Under the pieces are notes generated by a model. It worked only from the letters and a program-made list of their open reading frames with translations, ran no database searches and was not told the origin of the DNA. A DNA stretch of 64,000 nucleotides from a bacterium (GTDB lineage Bacteria > UBA10199 > DSSB01), in NCBI GenBank assembly GCA_035281585.1, contig DATEDP010000070.1:1-64000 (forward strand). Reading direction: 5' to 3'. Shown in pieces: positions 18,318 through 27,600 of this stretch. Position numbers and translations under genes: made by a program. The first letter of the stretch is position 1. Every line of letters starts with the position of its first letter.

Positions 18318-18890
18318 ATGGAAAAAATCCGCCGTTTCCTTCCCGCCCTGACCTTCCTCGCGCTCACGGCCTGCTTTTCGGCCCGCGAGAGCGGCCCCAA
18401 AAATTCGGCCCGGGTCGAGCTCCATCAGCATGGGATCATCATCGAGGCCAAATACGAGCCGGCCCTCGACAACCTGGTGCCGGGCTACAAGATCGTGACC
18501 GTCGGCCTGACTAACAACGGCACCGACATTCTCAAGCTCAACCCGCTTCGCGACCGCTGGGAGATCGTCGACGCCACCGGCCAGAAGCGCAAGGCTTACA
18601 ACAGCCTCCGGATCAAAGACCCGGCGATCTGGAGCCGCTTGCCCGGCCAGATGAAGGAAATGGTCGAGTATCCGGTGGCGGTGGCCATGGGCTATTCCGA
18701 GACCCTCGATCTCTTCTTCCCCAGCACCGTCGACATCTCCGACTTCCGCTCGATCAGTTTCTACTCGGCCGAGCGCAAGGAAACCTACGACATCCTCCAG
18801 CTCGACAACCGCGAGGTTCCGGCCACCGAAGTCGAGCCGCGCCAAACCGGCGACGGCGCCCCGGCGCCGCGATCTCGCAAGAAGTCCTAG
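18318..18890 (+). CDS. Small hypothetical lipoprotein, 190 aa
   Basis: Lipoprotein signal (RFLPALTFLALTACFSA; lipobox LTAC with Cys near residue 19). The mature region is probably a beta-sandwich: RVELHQHGIIIEAKYEPALD, YKIVTVGLTNNGTDILKLNP and FRSISFYSAERKETYDILQL, and resembles proteins that sit on the periplasmic surface. The function is not recognised. It lies 31 nt behind the OppF gene. The start ATG 18318 is chosen because the signal peptide then begins at residue 1. Confidence 0.75.
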   Translation: MEKIRRFLPALTFLALTACFSARESGPKNSARVELHQHGIIIEAKYEPALDNLVPGYKIVTVGLTNNGTDILKLNPLRDRWEIVDATGQKRKAYNSLRIKDPAIWSRLPGQMKEMVEYPVAVAMGYSETLDLFFPSTVDISDFRSISFYSAERKETYDILQLDNREVPATEVEPRQTGDGAPAPRSRKKS

Positions 18891-18909
18891 GCCGTCCACG
18901 AGCTCCGGC

Positions 18910-19749
18910 TTAGCGGAGATTCATGATCGAATTGAACAGTGCGTCGATCACGCTGACGCCGCTCCGGGCCTGAATCTCGGACCGCGACAGGAATTCGTCG
19001 TCGTTGCGGTCGATGGTCTCGAAGCTGCTGCTGTCACCCCGCCATTCGCTCGAGGATAGAAAGCCGTCATTATTGAGGTCCATCGCTTCGAAGGTGGCCC
19101 GGCGGGTATTGTTCCGGTTCCGGTACTCGCCGCGGCTGATGAGCCCGTTGTTGTTCCGATCGATCCGATCGAAGGCCCGGTCGCTGCCGGTCCATTCCGA
19201 GCGGCTGATCGAATTGCTTTGGTCCTCGTCCATCCGGCCGAAGGCGTCGGTGGCGACGACGGTCCGGTTGAACTCGTTTCGAGTCAGGTAGCCATCGCTA
19301 TTGACGTCGAGCCGGTTGAAGGCGGCGGTGGTCCCGTTGTACTCCGATTGCGAGATGACCCGGTCGGCGTTCAGGTCGAGACGGTCGAAGGTCGAGCCGT
19401 AGCCGGGGCTGGCCTGCTGGAGATATTCCGAGCGGCTCAGCATGCCATCCTGGTTGAGATCCCGCCCCATGAAGGTCGAATAGCTCAAATTCGATTCGGC
19501 TCGGCTCAACTGGCCGTCGCGGTTCAGGTCGAGGCTGGCGAAGTCATCGGAAATGGCGCTGATCTCGGTGCCTGACAACATTCCGTCCTGATTCCGATCG
19601 AGGCTATAGAAGGCCTGGCTGGTGCCACGCCATTCCGAGCGGGTGATGATGCCATCGCGGTTGCTATCCACGGCATCGGCGACGGCCGCCGAAGCTTCGC
19701 CGATCCCCAGGGTCAGTGCGGCTATTAGCGCAATAATCGAGGTTCGCAT
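18910..19749 (-). CDS. Secreted EF-hand protein with ten calcium-binding loops
   Basis: 279 aa. A Sec signal peptide (MRTSIIALIAALTLGIGEASA) is followed by ten EF-hand-type loops spaced through the whole mature protein: DSNRDGIITRSEW, DRNQDGMLSGTEI, DLNRDGQLSRAES, DLNQDGMLSRSEY, DLNADRVISQSEY, DVNSDGYLTRNEF, DEDQSNSISRSEW, DRNNNGLISRGEY, DLNNDGFLSSSEW and DRNDDEFLSRSEI. Most keep Asp at positions 1 and 5 and Glu at 12. Loops 5 and 10 lack the position-6 glycine, and loop 7 is degenerate. It is likely a periplasmic or surface calcium buffer or scaffold; the role is inference. AGGAGGAC lies just upstream of the ATG, a strong ribosome site. Confidence 0.88.
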   Translation of the reverse strand: MRTSIIALIAALTLGIGEASAAVADAVDSNRDGIITRSEWRGTSQAFYSLDRNQDGMLSGTEISAISDDFASLDLNRDGQLSRAESNLSYSTFMGRDLNQDGMLSRSEYLQQASPGYGSTFDRLDLNADRVISQSEYNGTTAAFNRLDVNSDGYLTRNEFNRTVVATDAFGRMDEDQSNSISRSEWTGSDRAFDRIDRNNNGLISRGEYRNRNNTRRATFEAMDLNNDGFLSSSEWRGDSSSFETIDRNDDEFLSRSEIQARSGVSVIDALFNSIMNLR

Positions 19750-19882
19750 AAGTCCTCCTCTTCTTCACATTCCAAAAATTCATCACCTCTATTTTACGCC
19801 TTTTCGAGAAGGAGGGCCGCGCCGGAGCCGAAGGGGAAAACCTGATTTAAATCATGTTTAGACCTAGCCATTGCTAGAAAAG

Positions 19883-19923
19883 AAAAACCCCCCACCGGGT
19901 CCTACCAACAGTGGGGGGTTTTT
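19883..19923. terminator. Bidirectional rho-independent terminator
   Basis: A perfect 13-nt inverted repeat (AAAAACCCCCCAC / GTGGGGGGTTTTT) surrounds a 15-nt loop. With an A-run on one side and a T-run on the other, it can terminate on either strand. It lies downstream of the minus-strand gene ending at 20017. Confidence 0.85.
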
Positions 19924-19940
19924 ATATTTGGAATTTTATC

Positions 19941-20020
19941 GTAGGGGCAGGGCTGGCCCCTGCCCTAGGCAGGGATTTTGCCATCGCTGCAGGTGGGCAC
20001 CCGCAAAGGGGTGCCCCTAC
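19941..20020. repeat. Dispersed inverted repeat, GTAGGGGCAGGG variant
   Basis: 80 bp, starting GTAGGGGCAGGGCTGGCCCC and ending GGGGTGCCCCTAC. Its ends match the GTAGGGGC termini of the elements at 7185 and 16055, though the interior differs. The right end contains the TAG stop codon of the minus-strand 576 aa gene. Confidence 0.65.
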
Positions 20021-21747
20021 TGAATCGGAGCCTTGCTGTAGGCCAGGGGACGGGCCGAAACAATCGCGCCGTTCGAGAACAGAGCGGGCTGTTGGACGCC
20101 GTCGGCCGGGGCCGAGCCGGTCAGGTTGTAGATGTTGCCGACCGCGCCGAAACCGGAGTCGGTGTCGCCGGGGGTGCCGCTCAAGGCCACCGCGCGGATC
20201 TTGCCGTCGGTCGAGATCGCGTAAGCGAATTGACCGTCGGGCCGGACCACGATGTTGGCGATGTCGCCGTGATCGCTGGTCAGGTCATGGTCCTCGTCGA
20301 AGACGTTGATCAAGTGGACCCGATCCTCGGAAGGAACGAAGCTGCTGCTCAGGTTGACGACCGCGATGCGGCCGGAGCCGTCCTCGCTGCCGACCAGAGC
20401 GTGGGGCTGGCCGTTGATCTCGACGATGGTGAGCTGGCTCGAGCTGTTCGAGACGAAGCCCGGCGGAAGCGTGATCTCGTTGGAGACCGGGTCGCCATTG
20501 GGCGCGGCTTCGAAGGCGGTCGGAGCCATGTCGTTGGTGTAAAGGCGGAGGCTGCTGGTCGAGGTCAGGCCTTCGGAGCCTTGGACCAGGACCGCGATCC
20601 GATCCGAGCCGACCGCGGCAATCGCGGTGGGACGGAAGGCGCCGGCGAGGACGGTGGCGTTGGCCGGATCGTCGGTTCCGGCGACGACCAGCGGGTTGCC
20701 GCTGGCGGTCGGAATCGGAGCCGGAGTCAGGGCGCCGTTGGAGCCCACGGTGAAGCGGTGAACGACCGCCGGAGCGCGGGTCAGGGAGCCGTCGCCGTCG
20801 AGGGCGAAAGGATCGCTGAGCGTGAAAAGGTAGTTGCCTTGGCGAACCATCGAAACCGGGCGGTTCGGACGAATGCCGGTCAAGGTCTGCTCGTTCTCGA
20901 GCTGGAAGCGCTCGTCGGGCAGGAAGGAGGCGAAGGCGATGCGCGGGAAGGTCACGGCGGTGGCATCGCCGGGGCTGCTCTCGTTCCACACGAAGACGCC
21001 GCTGTTCGACAGCAGGCTATTGTTGCCTTGGAGCTGCGGAACGGTGTTGGCGGCGGCGAAACCGGTGTACATCACGCCGCCGGTGCCGGTGGCGCTGCTG
21101 AAGGTCGAGACCGGCCGGGCCTCGTCGCCGTCCAAGGTGGTCGGAAGCTGGAGCGGGGTCACGTTGCCGCTGGCGATGTCGATCAGCTCGGCGGTGCCGA
21201 CGCCGGTGGCGGTGCCGTTAAGACCGTTGTGGCCGCAGGTCATGATGGCCTGGCTGGCGTTGTTGGCTTGGTCGAGGTCGAGGGGCAGCGGGCAAACGCT
21301 GGTGCCGAAAGTGGTTTGGATGCCGGCGCCGAGGCCGCCGTCTTCACCCGGGATCATCGGAGGATTCTCGCCATCCGACGGATCCGGAACATCGGTGTCG
21401 GTCGGAGTCTCGGTCAGGGGATCGTGGCTCGAGCAGCCGGTGACGCTGGCGAGGCCCGCGATCAAACCCCATCCACCGGAAAGAAACGGGCTGGAATAGG
21501 AGGCCCGGGACTCGGAGGTATGCGGAGTGTCGCTGAGGGCGCTGGCCAGGGCCGAGTGGCTGCGACGGTTCAAAATGTGGTTTTCGTAACGGGGATGGAG
21601 GCTACCCGGAGCGCGAGTCAGGGTCGCGGTGAAAGTCGCGGCGCTCTCGGGTTGACGGCAAACCAGCTCGCTAAAATCGATCGGCTCGGGCATGCGGCAA
21701 ACGTTTTCTTCGGCAACGGAAAACAGGCGGGGTTTAATCGGAGTCAT
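20017..21747 (-). CDS. Large predicted lipoprotein with long N-terminal leader, possible beta-propeller
   Basis: 576 aa, not recognised. The first 85 residues are polar (MTPIKPRLFSVAEENVCRMP...). A hydrophobic stretch ending in a lipobox-like sequence (GGWGLIAGLASVTGCSS) comes only near residue 105, then an acidic Thr/Pro linker. The remainder is beta-rich with repeating blocks such as RPVSMVRQGNYLFTL, RPTAIAAVGSDRIAVLVQG, GSGRIAVVNLSSSF and IVVRPDGQFAYAISTDGKI, the style of a seven-bladed propeller. The start at 21747 is well supported by TTGGAGGA about 9 nt upstream, so the long leader is probably real. The TAG stop lies in the adjacent dispersed repeat. It may be an envelope protein; no partner is evident. 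Confidence 0.75.
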   Translation of the reverse strand: MTPIKPRLFSVAEENVCRMPEPIDFSELVCRQPESAATFTATLTRAPGSLHPRYENHILNRRSHSALASALSDTPHTSESRASYSSPFLSGGWGLIAGLASVTGCSSHDPLTETPTDTDVPDPSDGENPPMIPGEDGGLGAGIQTTFGTSVCPLPLDLDQANNASQAIMTCGHNGLNGTATGVGTAELIDIASGNVTPLQLPTTLDGDEARPVSTFSSATGTGGVMYTGFAAANTVPQLQGNNSLLSNSGVFVWNESSPGDATAVTFPRIAFASFLPDERFQLENEQTLTGIRPNRPVSMVRQGNYLFTLSDPFALDGDGSLTRAPAVVHRFTVGSNGALTPAPIPTASGNPLVVAGTDDPANATVLAGAFRPTAIAAVGSDRIAVLVQGSEGLTSTSSLRLYTNDMAPTAFEAAPNGDPVSNEITLPPGFVSNSSSQLTIVEINGQPHALVGSEDGSGRIAVVNLSSSFVPSEDRVHLINVFDEDHDLTSDHGDIANIVVRPDGQFAYAISTDGKIRAVALSGTPGDTDSGFGAVGNIYNLTGSAPADGVQQPALFSNGAIVSARPLAYSKAPIQ

Positions 21748-21923
21748 CGGGACATTCCTCCAAGACCTACGAAAGGGTCCTTGTTCAATGGATTACGGGG
21801 CACAAATTGCTCGCCACGCCTCAGTATCGGGACAGCAGGGGCAAAGTTGCTTGGCTTCGCTAGAAAAAGCCGAGGCATGGTATAAGTCATTGATTTTGCC
21901 GGTTTGTTGGCGCCGAAACCGGC

Positions 21924-24455
21924 TTAGGGCAGGCCAATTCGGTACTCAATGAAGCGGCTTAAATCGGGCTCCGGCCGAGGCCGTCGAATCTGTTGATAAA
22001 GGTAGCTGGCGAAAAGGTAACGGGTGAAGCCATTGCCCAAGACCCAGCCACCTGCTTGCAAGGGCCAACGCACCCAACGGCTGCCCCGGTAAGCGGCCTT
22101 GCCGAGCTCGGCCACCGCCTCCCCCGCCCGAAGGGGCATGGTGAGGATGCGATGGACGTTTCGAGCTCTGTCGAGGGCGGCTTGGGCCCGGAATTCGCCG
22201 GCCTCGGCCGTGGCCAAGCCCCGGCGAAGCTCGGCGAGGTCGGTGGATCCGCCGGCGTTCAACCGCTCTCGGAACCGGGCGACTTCGGTTCGGGCGGCGC
22301 CGAGCCGGGTCTCGGCCGCGGCGACTCGGCGGCTCAACCAAGAGGGAGCCCGGCCGGCCTGGCCGAGCAGGGGCATCTCGGCGAATTCGATCGTTTGAGC
22401 GGCTCGCAGCCCGACGAAACGGCCGAGTCCCTGGAGCAAGGCCCGCCGCCCGGCTTGGCTGCCGAGCGCCCGCAAGCCCCGCATCGGAAAACCCCCGCCA
22501 TAGAAAGAAGAGGCCAGTAAAACCCCGTCGCCGATCGCCGTCGCCGCCGCCTCATCGGAAAAATTTCGGAACCAAAGGGCCGGGTTGATGCCGAGCTCAC
22601 CGCCGCCCCGCTCGACCAGGCGGCCCTCCGAATCGAGGATGTCGTAGCCCAGGCTGCGGCGGTACTTATGGTCGGCCGCCAGCCGAAGGCCGGGCGACCG
22701 CGACTCGGCCCGCAGCGAGTGGAGGATGGCGCGGGCGTAGTCCTCGTTGTTCACGATGGAGGAAACCGTGCCGCTGCCCAAGCCAAAGGAATGATAACCG
22801 TAAAGATGGTTGCCCAGCGTGAAGGGCCGGTCGTTTCGACCGCGCAGCTCCAAGGCGAAGGCCAGCCAATGCCGGGCTTGCTCCTCGGCATCCGGCATAT
22901 TGCGGATGTCCCAAATTCTCCGGGCTTGGAAAAAGGGGCCGGCCAGCATCGCGGCGTGTTCGGGCGCGGTGGCCCGCAAAAATTCCAAGGCTTCGGGAAT
23001 GGCCCCCGAATGGGGATCGGCCCCGCGAGCCCGCAACCAATCCTGAAATTCAAAGGAAGGCCGCTCGATCAGGTCGCGAAGCCGCGCCAAGGAATGGCTG
23101 CGCCGGGAGTCGTTGACCTCGACCGCCTCCCGCAGGACGTCGCTGTAGAGCTGACCGCCGGTGGTGCGGCCGCCAAGGCTGACGACCCAGGTGGCGGCGT
23201 CGAGCAGCGGCGTCGCCCAGCCGAAGCTCCCGCCGCCTTCGACCGCGATTCGCCGATCGCTGTTGGTGAATCCGTCGAGCATCCGTTGGAGGTCGCTCAA
23301 CACCAAAAGCGAGACCTCGCGCCGGAAATTCGGCGGCTCGGCGCCGGCCTCCCGGGGCGAACGGGCGGTGATCAGCAGCTTCAGCTCGTCGAGGACGTCC
23401 TCTTGGGCCGGCGGCGAGTCCGTCGCGGCGTAGTGGCGCCGTAGGCTCCGTCCCAGCTCCAAGCGGGTGAGGACTCCATCGGGCCCGGCCTCCTCGAGGA
23501 AAAGCTGAGCCCGGGGATCGGCCAAAGTCTCCGCGTCGTCCAGCAAGGGCTGAAGCGAAATTCCGGCGACGGTCGAGTCGGGGTTGGCCAAAATCCGGTC
23601 GGCCAAGTGCCGGTTGATCTCCTCCGAAACTTCGTGGGCGACGTAGCGCAGCTCGGCCATGAGATGCTCGGCGTCGCCGTAAGCCTGACGAACCGATTCG
23701 GGCAGCTGGGAAAAGCGCCGTTCGACCGCGGCGAACTCGAGGCTCCAAGAGCCTGGCGGCTGCTGCGGATCGATGTCGGCAACCGAGATCAGGGTCGAGA
23801 TCAGCCGATAGAATCTTTCCTGGATACCGACCTCCGCCTCGGTCTCGTTTTCGCGGGGCGGCGGAAGGTTCAAGATGGCCTCCCATTCCGGCGGCTCGAT
23901 CCAGCGCAAGGCTTCGAGATTGAGGGTGGCCCTTTGGCTTTCGGAGCCGGAGGGGAAGAAGCGCTCGGGATGCTCCCGCTCCATCTCGGACAATTCCTGG
24001 ACGAAGCGCTGGGCCTCCAGCTCGAGGCTCAGGGGATTGAGGGTGGAGTTTTCGGCCAAGACCTGTTGCAGCTCTCGGCTCAGCCGCTCGATTTCGGCCA
24101 AGCTCAAAGATCGGGCCGGCTCTTCCCATGTCGCCGCCGTTTCGATTTGGCTCCGGACCCCGCTTCCCACCCCCAGGGCTTCCAGCGTCTGCCGGGCCTG
24201 CTCCACCGGCCCCAGCAGCTGGAGGCGTTGGGCATTCAAGATCCCCCAATCCCGGTTCAAGCCTTGCAGTTCCTGCCGGGCCTTTTCGACATGCCGGCGA
24301 ATCTCCTCTCCGCTGAGCTCCGCATCCTCGGCGTCGGGAGCTTCATTGCCGTCGGCGATCCGGATCAGGGTCAGGGCCTGAGCCTGTAATTCGGGGTTTT
24401 CTTGCAAAAAAGAAGGTAAGATCCTGAAAAGACGAGAGATATCGATGGTGGGCAT
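21924..24455 (-). CDS. Large hypothetical protein, 843 aa, divergent from giant gene A
   Basis: Not recognised. There is no signal peptide. The first two thirds are helical and rich in Glu, Arg, Leu and Ala, with one degenerate EF-hand-like loop (EAGPDGVLTRLE, near residue 335). Residues about 540-640 are more ordered (LGNHLYGYHSFGLGSGTVSS, YRRSLGYDILDSEGRLVERG). A glycine-rich hydrophobic segment (GDGVLLASSFYGGGFPMRGL) is followed by a coiled-coil-like stretch (AAAETRLGAARTEVARFRER) and a short aromatic C-terminus (FTRYLFASYLYQQIRRP). ATG 24455 has AAAGGA about 8 nt upstream. Composition resembles the giant proteins and their partners, and it shares a 237-bp divergent promoter region with giant gene A, so it may belong to the same system; that is inference. 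Confidence 0.8.
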   Translation of the reverse strand: MPTIDISRLFRILPSFLQENPELQAQALTLIRIADGNEAPDAEDAELSGEEIRRHVEKARQELQGLNRDWGILNAQRLQLLGPVEQARQTLEALGVGSGVRSQIETAATWEEPARSLSLAEIERLSRELQQVLAENSTLNPLSLELEAQRFVQELSEMEREHPERFFPSGSESQRATLNLEALRWIEPPEWEAILNLPPPRENETEAEVGIQERFYRLISTLISVADIDPQQPPGSWSLEFAAVERRFSQLPESVRQAYGDAEHLMAELRYVAHEVSEEINRHLADRILANPDSTVAGISLQPLLDDAETLADPRAQLFLEEAGPDGVLTRLELGRSLRRHYAATDSPPAQEDVLDELKLLITARSPREAGAEPPNFRREVSLLVLSDLQRMLDGFTNSDRRIAVEGGGSFGWATPLLDAATWVVSLGGRTTGGQLYSDVLREAVEVNDSRRSHSLARLRDLIERPSFEFQDWLRARGADPHSGAIPEALEFLRATAPEHAAMLAGPFFQARRIWDIRNMPDAEEQARHWLAFALELRGRNDRPFTLGNHLYGYHSFGLGSGTVSSIVNNEDYARAILHSLRAESRSPGLRLAADHKYRRSLGYDILDSEGRLVERGGGELGINPALWFRNFSDEAAATAIGDGVLLASSFYGGGFPMRGLRALGSQAGRRALLQGLGRFVGLRAAQTIEFAEMPLLGQAGRAPSWLSRRVAAAETRLGAARTEVARFRERLNAGGSTDLAELRRGLATAEAGEFRAQAALDRARNVHRILTMPLRAGEAVAELGKAAYRGSRWVRWPLQAGGWVLGNGFTRYLFASYLYQQIRRPRPEPDLSRFIEYRIGLP

Positions 24456-24562
24456 TCAGGGCGTCCTTTGAAAGCGGGGCGCCCCAGGCTGTACGAATAT
24501 CGGCTCGGCACCCGCTAGGTTGCTAAGTCCCCGGAAAAAGAGCGATTCCAACCGGAAAAGGG

Positions 24563-24692
24563 TTTTCGCCGACCCCTCCCAAAGCTACAATTTTTTTTAG
24601 GAAAACCTATCAACCTCCGGGAACTCTCCGCCGATATATTAATGTAGCCATTCAATTCCTTGGGGAGCACCGGCAAGAGGGCATTTGGCGGC
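24563..24692 (+). promoter_or_regulatory. Promoter and leader of giant gene A, similar to that of giant gene B
   Basis: TTTTCG (24563) and TACAAT (24586) are spaced by 17 nt. Downstream come TCAACCTCCGGGAACTCTCC, GATATATTAATGTAGCCATT and GGGGAGCACCGG. The same blocks occur in the same order at 37582-37708. A CTCC/GGAG pairing could form a stem in the transcript. Confidence 0.6.
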
Positions 24693-27600
24693 ATGAGCTC
24701 CCGTATCATTCCAGGAACAGGACTCCCAGCAGGGGGACTCGGGCCGCTTTCCGGCGAATCCCGGCCCATCGAAACTCGTCGTCCTACCGAAGCCCGCGAG
24801 GTTGAAGCTCCGCGGGTCGATCCGGCGATCGCCGGCCGGGAACTGGCCGAAACCGAAGCCAGCCTCGGCGCGACCTCGACCGGCGAGGGTCGAACTCGCA
24901 CGCCTCGCGAGCGATTCCGCGACGAGATGCGCCGTTACGAAGCCCTGCGCTCCAGCGATCCGGTCGCCGCCGGCCGCATCCTCCGCGAAACCCTGCCGCC
25001 CCTGGCCCGCCAGATCCGAGAAGGCCTCCGCAGCAGCCCTCGCGAGCTGCTCGAGGACTTGCGGATGTTGCGCGGCTTCCATCGGGCCGCCCGCGAATAT
25101 GAAGGAGCCCACGTCCCGACCCGCTACCTCTTCGGGGACAATGCCGAGTACACTGCTTACGAAGGCCGGGTCCGGGCGATCACCGAGGATTTGAACGGCG
25201 TCGAAGCCGGGATGCGAGCGCTGCGCGACGTGCTGCGCGCGAGGTTTTATGTGCCGCCGGGCGGACACGCCAGCGCCGATCAACTGGCCGAGGCCCGCTT
25301 CGCCGCCGAAATCAGCCGCGAGCTCGGCGAACACGCCCACCTCCGCGACGATCTCCGGACCTGGTCCCGGCTGCTGGCCAATGCCGACAGCAACGCCATC
25401 CCGGCCGAAGACTTGGCCGCCGAATCGGTGGCCCTGCTCCAAGGTTGGAGCGTCCTCCGCGATGCCGCCCTCGGCCGCATCGACCGGGGCCCCCACCCCG
25501 CTCCGCTCGACATGACCGACAGCGAGATCAGCACCGAGATGCGCCGCACCGGCGAGATGACGGCGATGTTCCTCTCGGGCGACGCCGAGCTCGATCCGGC
25601 CATGATCCGAACTCATTTGGATCGCTTGATCGACGGTGACCGGCCGGCCGATATCGCGGCGCTGAATTTGGAAAGCCTGATCGAGGCTTCCGAGACTCGG
25701 GGACGGCTCGCCGAGCTGCTGACCCGAGCCGAGGCGACCACCGATTTGGCCGAACGACGCGAGCTCTTGCTGAACGGCCTGCAAGCCGCCACCGGCCTTG
25801 GCGACTCGACCGAAGTTTCCCGAGTCCTCCGGCAGTTGGAGCAAGCCATGCCGGCCGCGGACACCGCCGGCGGCGATCTGACCCGGCTGGAGACCCTCAC
25901 CCAAGCCTATGGCATCTTGCGCGGCGCCGATTCACCGGCCGCCTCGCGAATCCGCGAGGAGCTGGAGAGCTTGGGCGCCCGCTTCCGCGATCCGAGCTCG
26001 GGCTTGAGCGCCCTCGACCGGGCCCGCGGCATGACCCTGGTCCGGAATTTTTATCTTTCGGTCGGCGACACCGAGCAGGCCAACTCCTTCAACCGGCCGA
26101 TGCGGGAATTGCGCGACGAGCTCCGGCGCGAATTGCGCGGCGCCCGCGAGACCATGGCGCCCCTGGCCTATGCCGACGCTTCTCGAACCCTGGCCGAGCT
26201 GAGCTTGAGCCTGACCACGATTCGCGACGCCGAAATCGGCATCCGCGAGCGCGAGATCTACGACCGAATGATCACCGAAGCCCGCGGCCGCGGCGAGGAC
26301 GTGAGCTGGAGCCACCAGCAGCGGGCGATCCGGGAACGGGCCCGAGAAGAGGCCATCCGAACCTATGGCGAGGAATTGTCGCGGGACATGGCCCATTGGC
26401 TGGTCGCGGCGGCGCGCTTGCGGCGGGCCGAGCCGGCGGTGGAGCTGGGAACCCGGATGGAGCACGGCCGGGCCTTGGCGATCGCCATGCACGGGCTCCG
26501 CGGCCTCGAGGTCGACGGCAATCCCCTGATCGCCGAGCGGACGATGGCCAACACCATTCGGCTGACCGAAGAGCTGATCGGCGCCATTTTCGAAGACAGC
26601 TTGGCCCAAGCCGAGGGCCCGAACCTCGAGGAAAGGCGGGAGCTGGCCGGCAGCATCGTCGCCGACTTGAACACCCGGGTCCACGCCGCCATGGCCGAAG
26701 GCGCTTCGCCCGCCGATCTATCCTGGTTGAGCGGACTCAGCCCGGCTTCGGTGACCGAGTTCGCCGAAATTTCCCAATCGGCCCATCTCCTGCTCCGGGG
26801 CCATTCCGATCCGCCGACCGAAAGGGATTTGCAGGCCAGCCTCCAAGCGGCCCAGCTCTTCGCGTCCCTGGGCTTGCCCGAACGCGTCACCGCGGCGATG
26901 GCGCCCTTGGAAACTTTTGCCGCCGGCATCGATGTCAGCAGCGAGGAGGGGGCCGGCACCCGGGCTCAATTGCTCCTGAGCCTGGCCCAGGTTTATTCGA
27001 GCGCCGGCATGAGCGAGTCCTTGCGTCGCGCGCTCGAAGGCGTGGTGGCGCTTGATCGCCCGGGCGAGCTCCACGGCATGGCCGAATTGGCCCGCGGCAT
27101 GATCCATCTTTCGGAGGGCCGGCTCGACGAGGCCCGCTCGGTTTTCGCCGCCCTACCCGAAGATCCGGTCGCCCAATCCTTCCTTCGAAGCATCTTGGAC
27201 GGCGAGCGGGGCGCCCGGATCGCCCGGACCATCGGAGTCCTGCGCGCCGTCTCGGCCAATTTCCTCCAGCGCGGCCGCGACGCCGGCGAGGACATGGACG
27301 CCTGGGAGCGCGACACCAACGCCGGCTGGGACGAGGTCCAGCGCTTAGTCTTGAGCGGCGAGTGCAGCTCGATCGGCGAAGCCCTCGGCCGCGTCGAAAG
27401 CAGCGGCCGCTTCCCCGGTTTCCACACCGGCGCCGGCGACATGACGATCGGCAGCCGGCTCGGCTATTTCCTTTCGGCGGTGGACAATCCGGCCTTGAGC
27501 GACGCCGACTTCGGCTCCGAGATCTTCGAATTCGCAGCCGGGATCGGCGCCGACGGCTACCTGATGGCCGACGGCATGATCTACCAGATGATGGCCGAGG

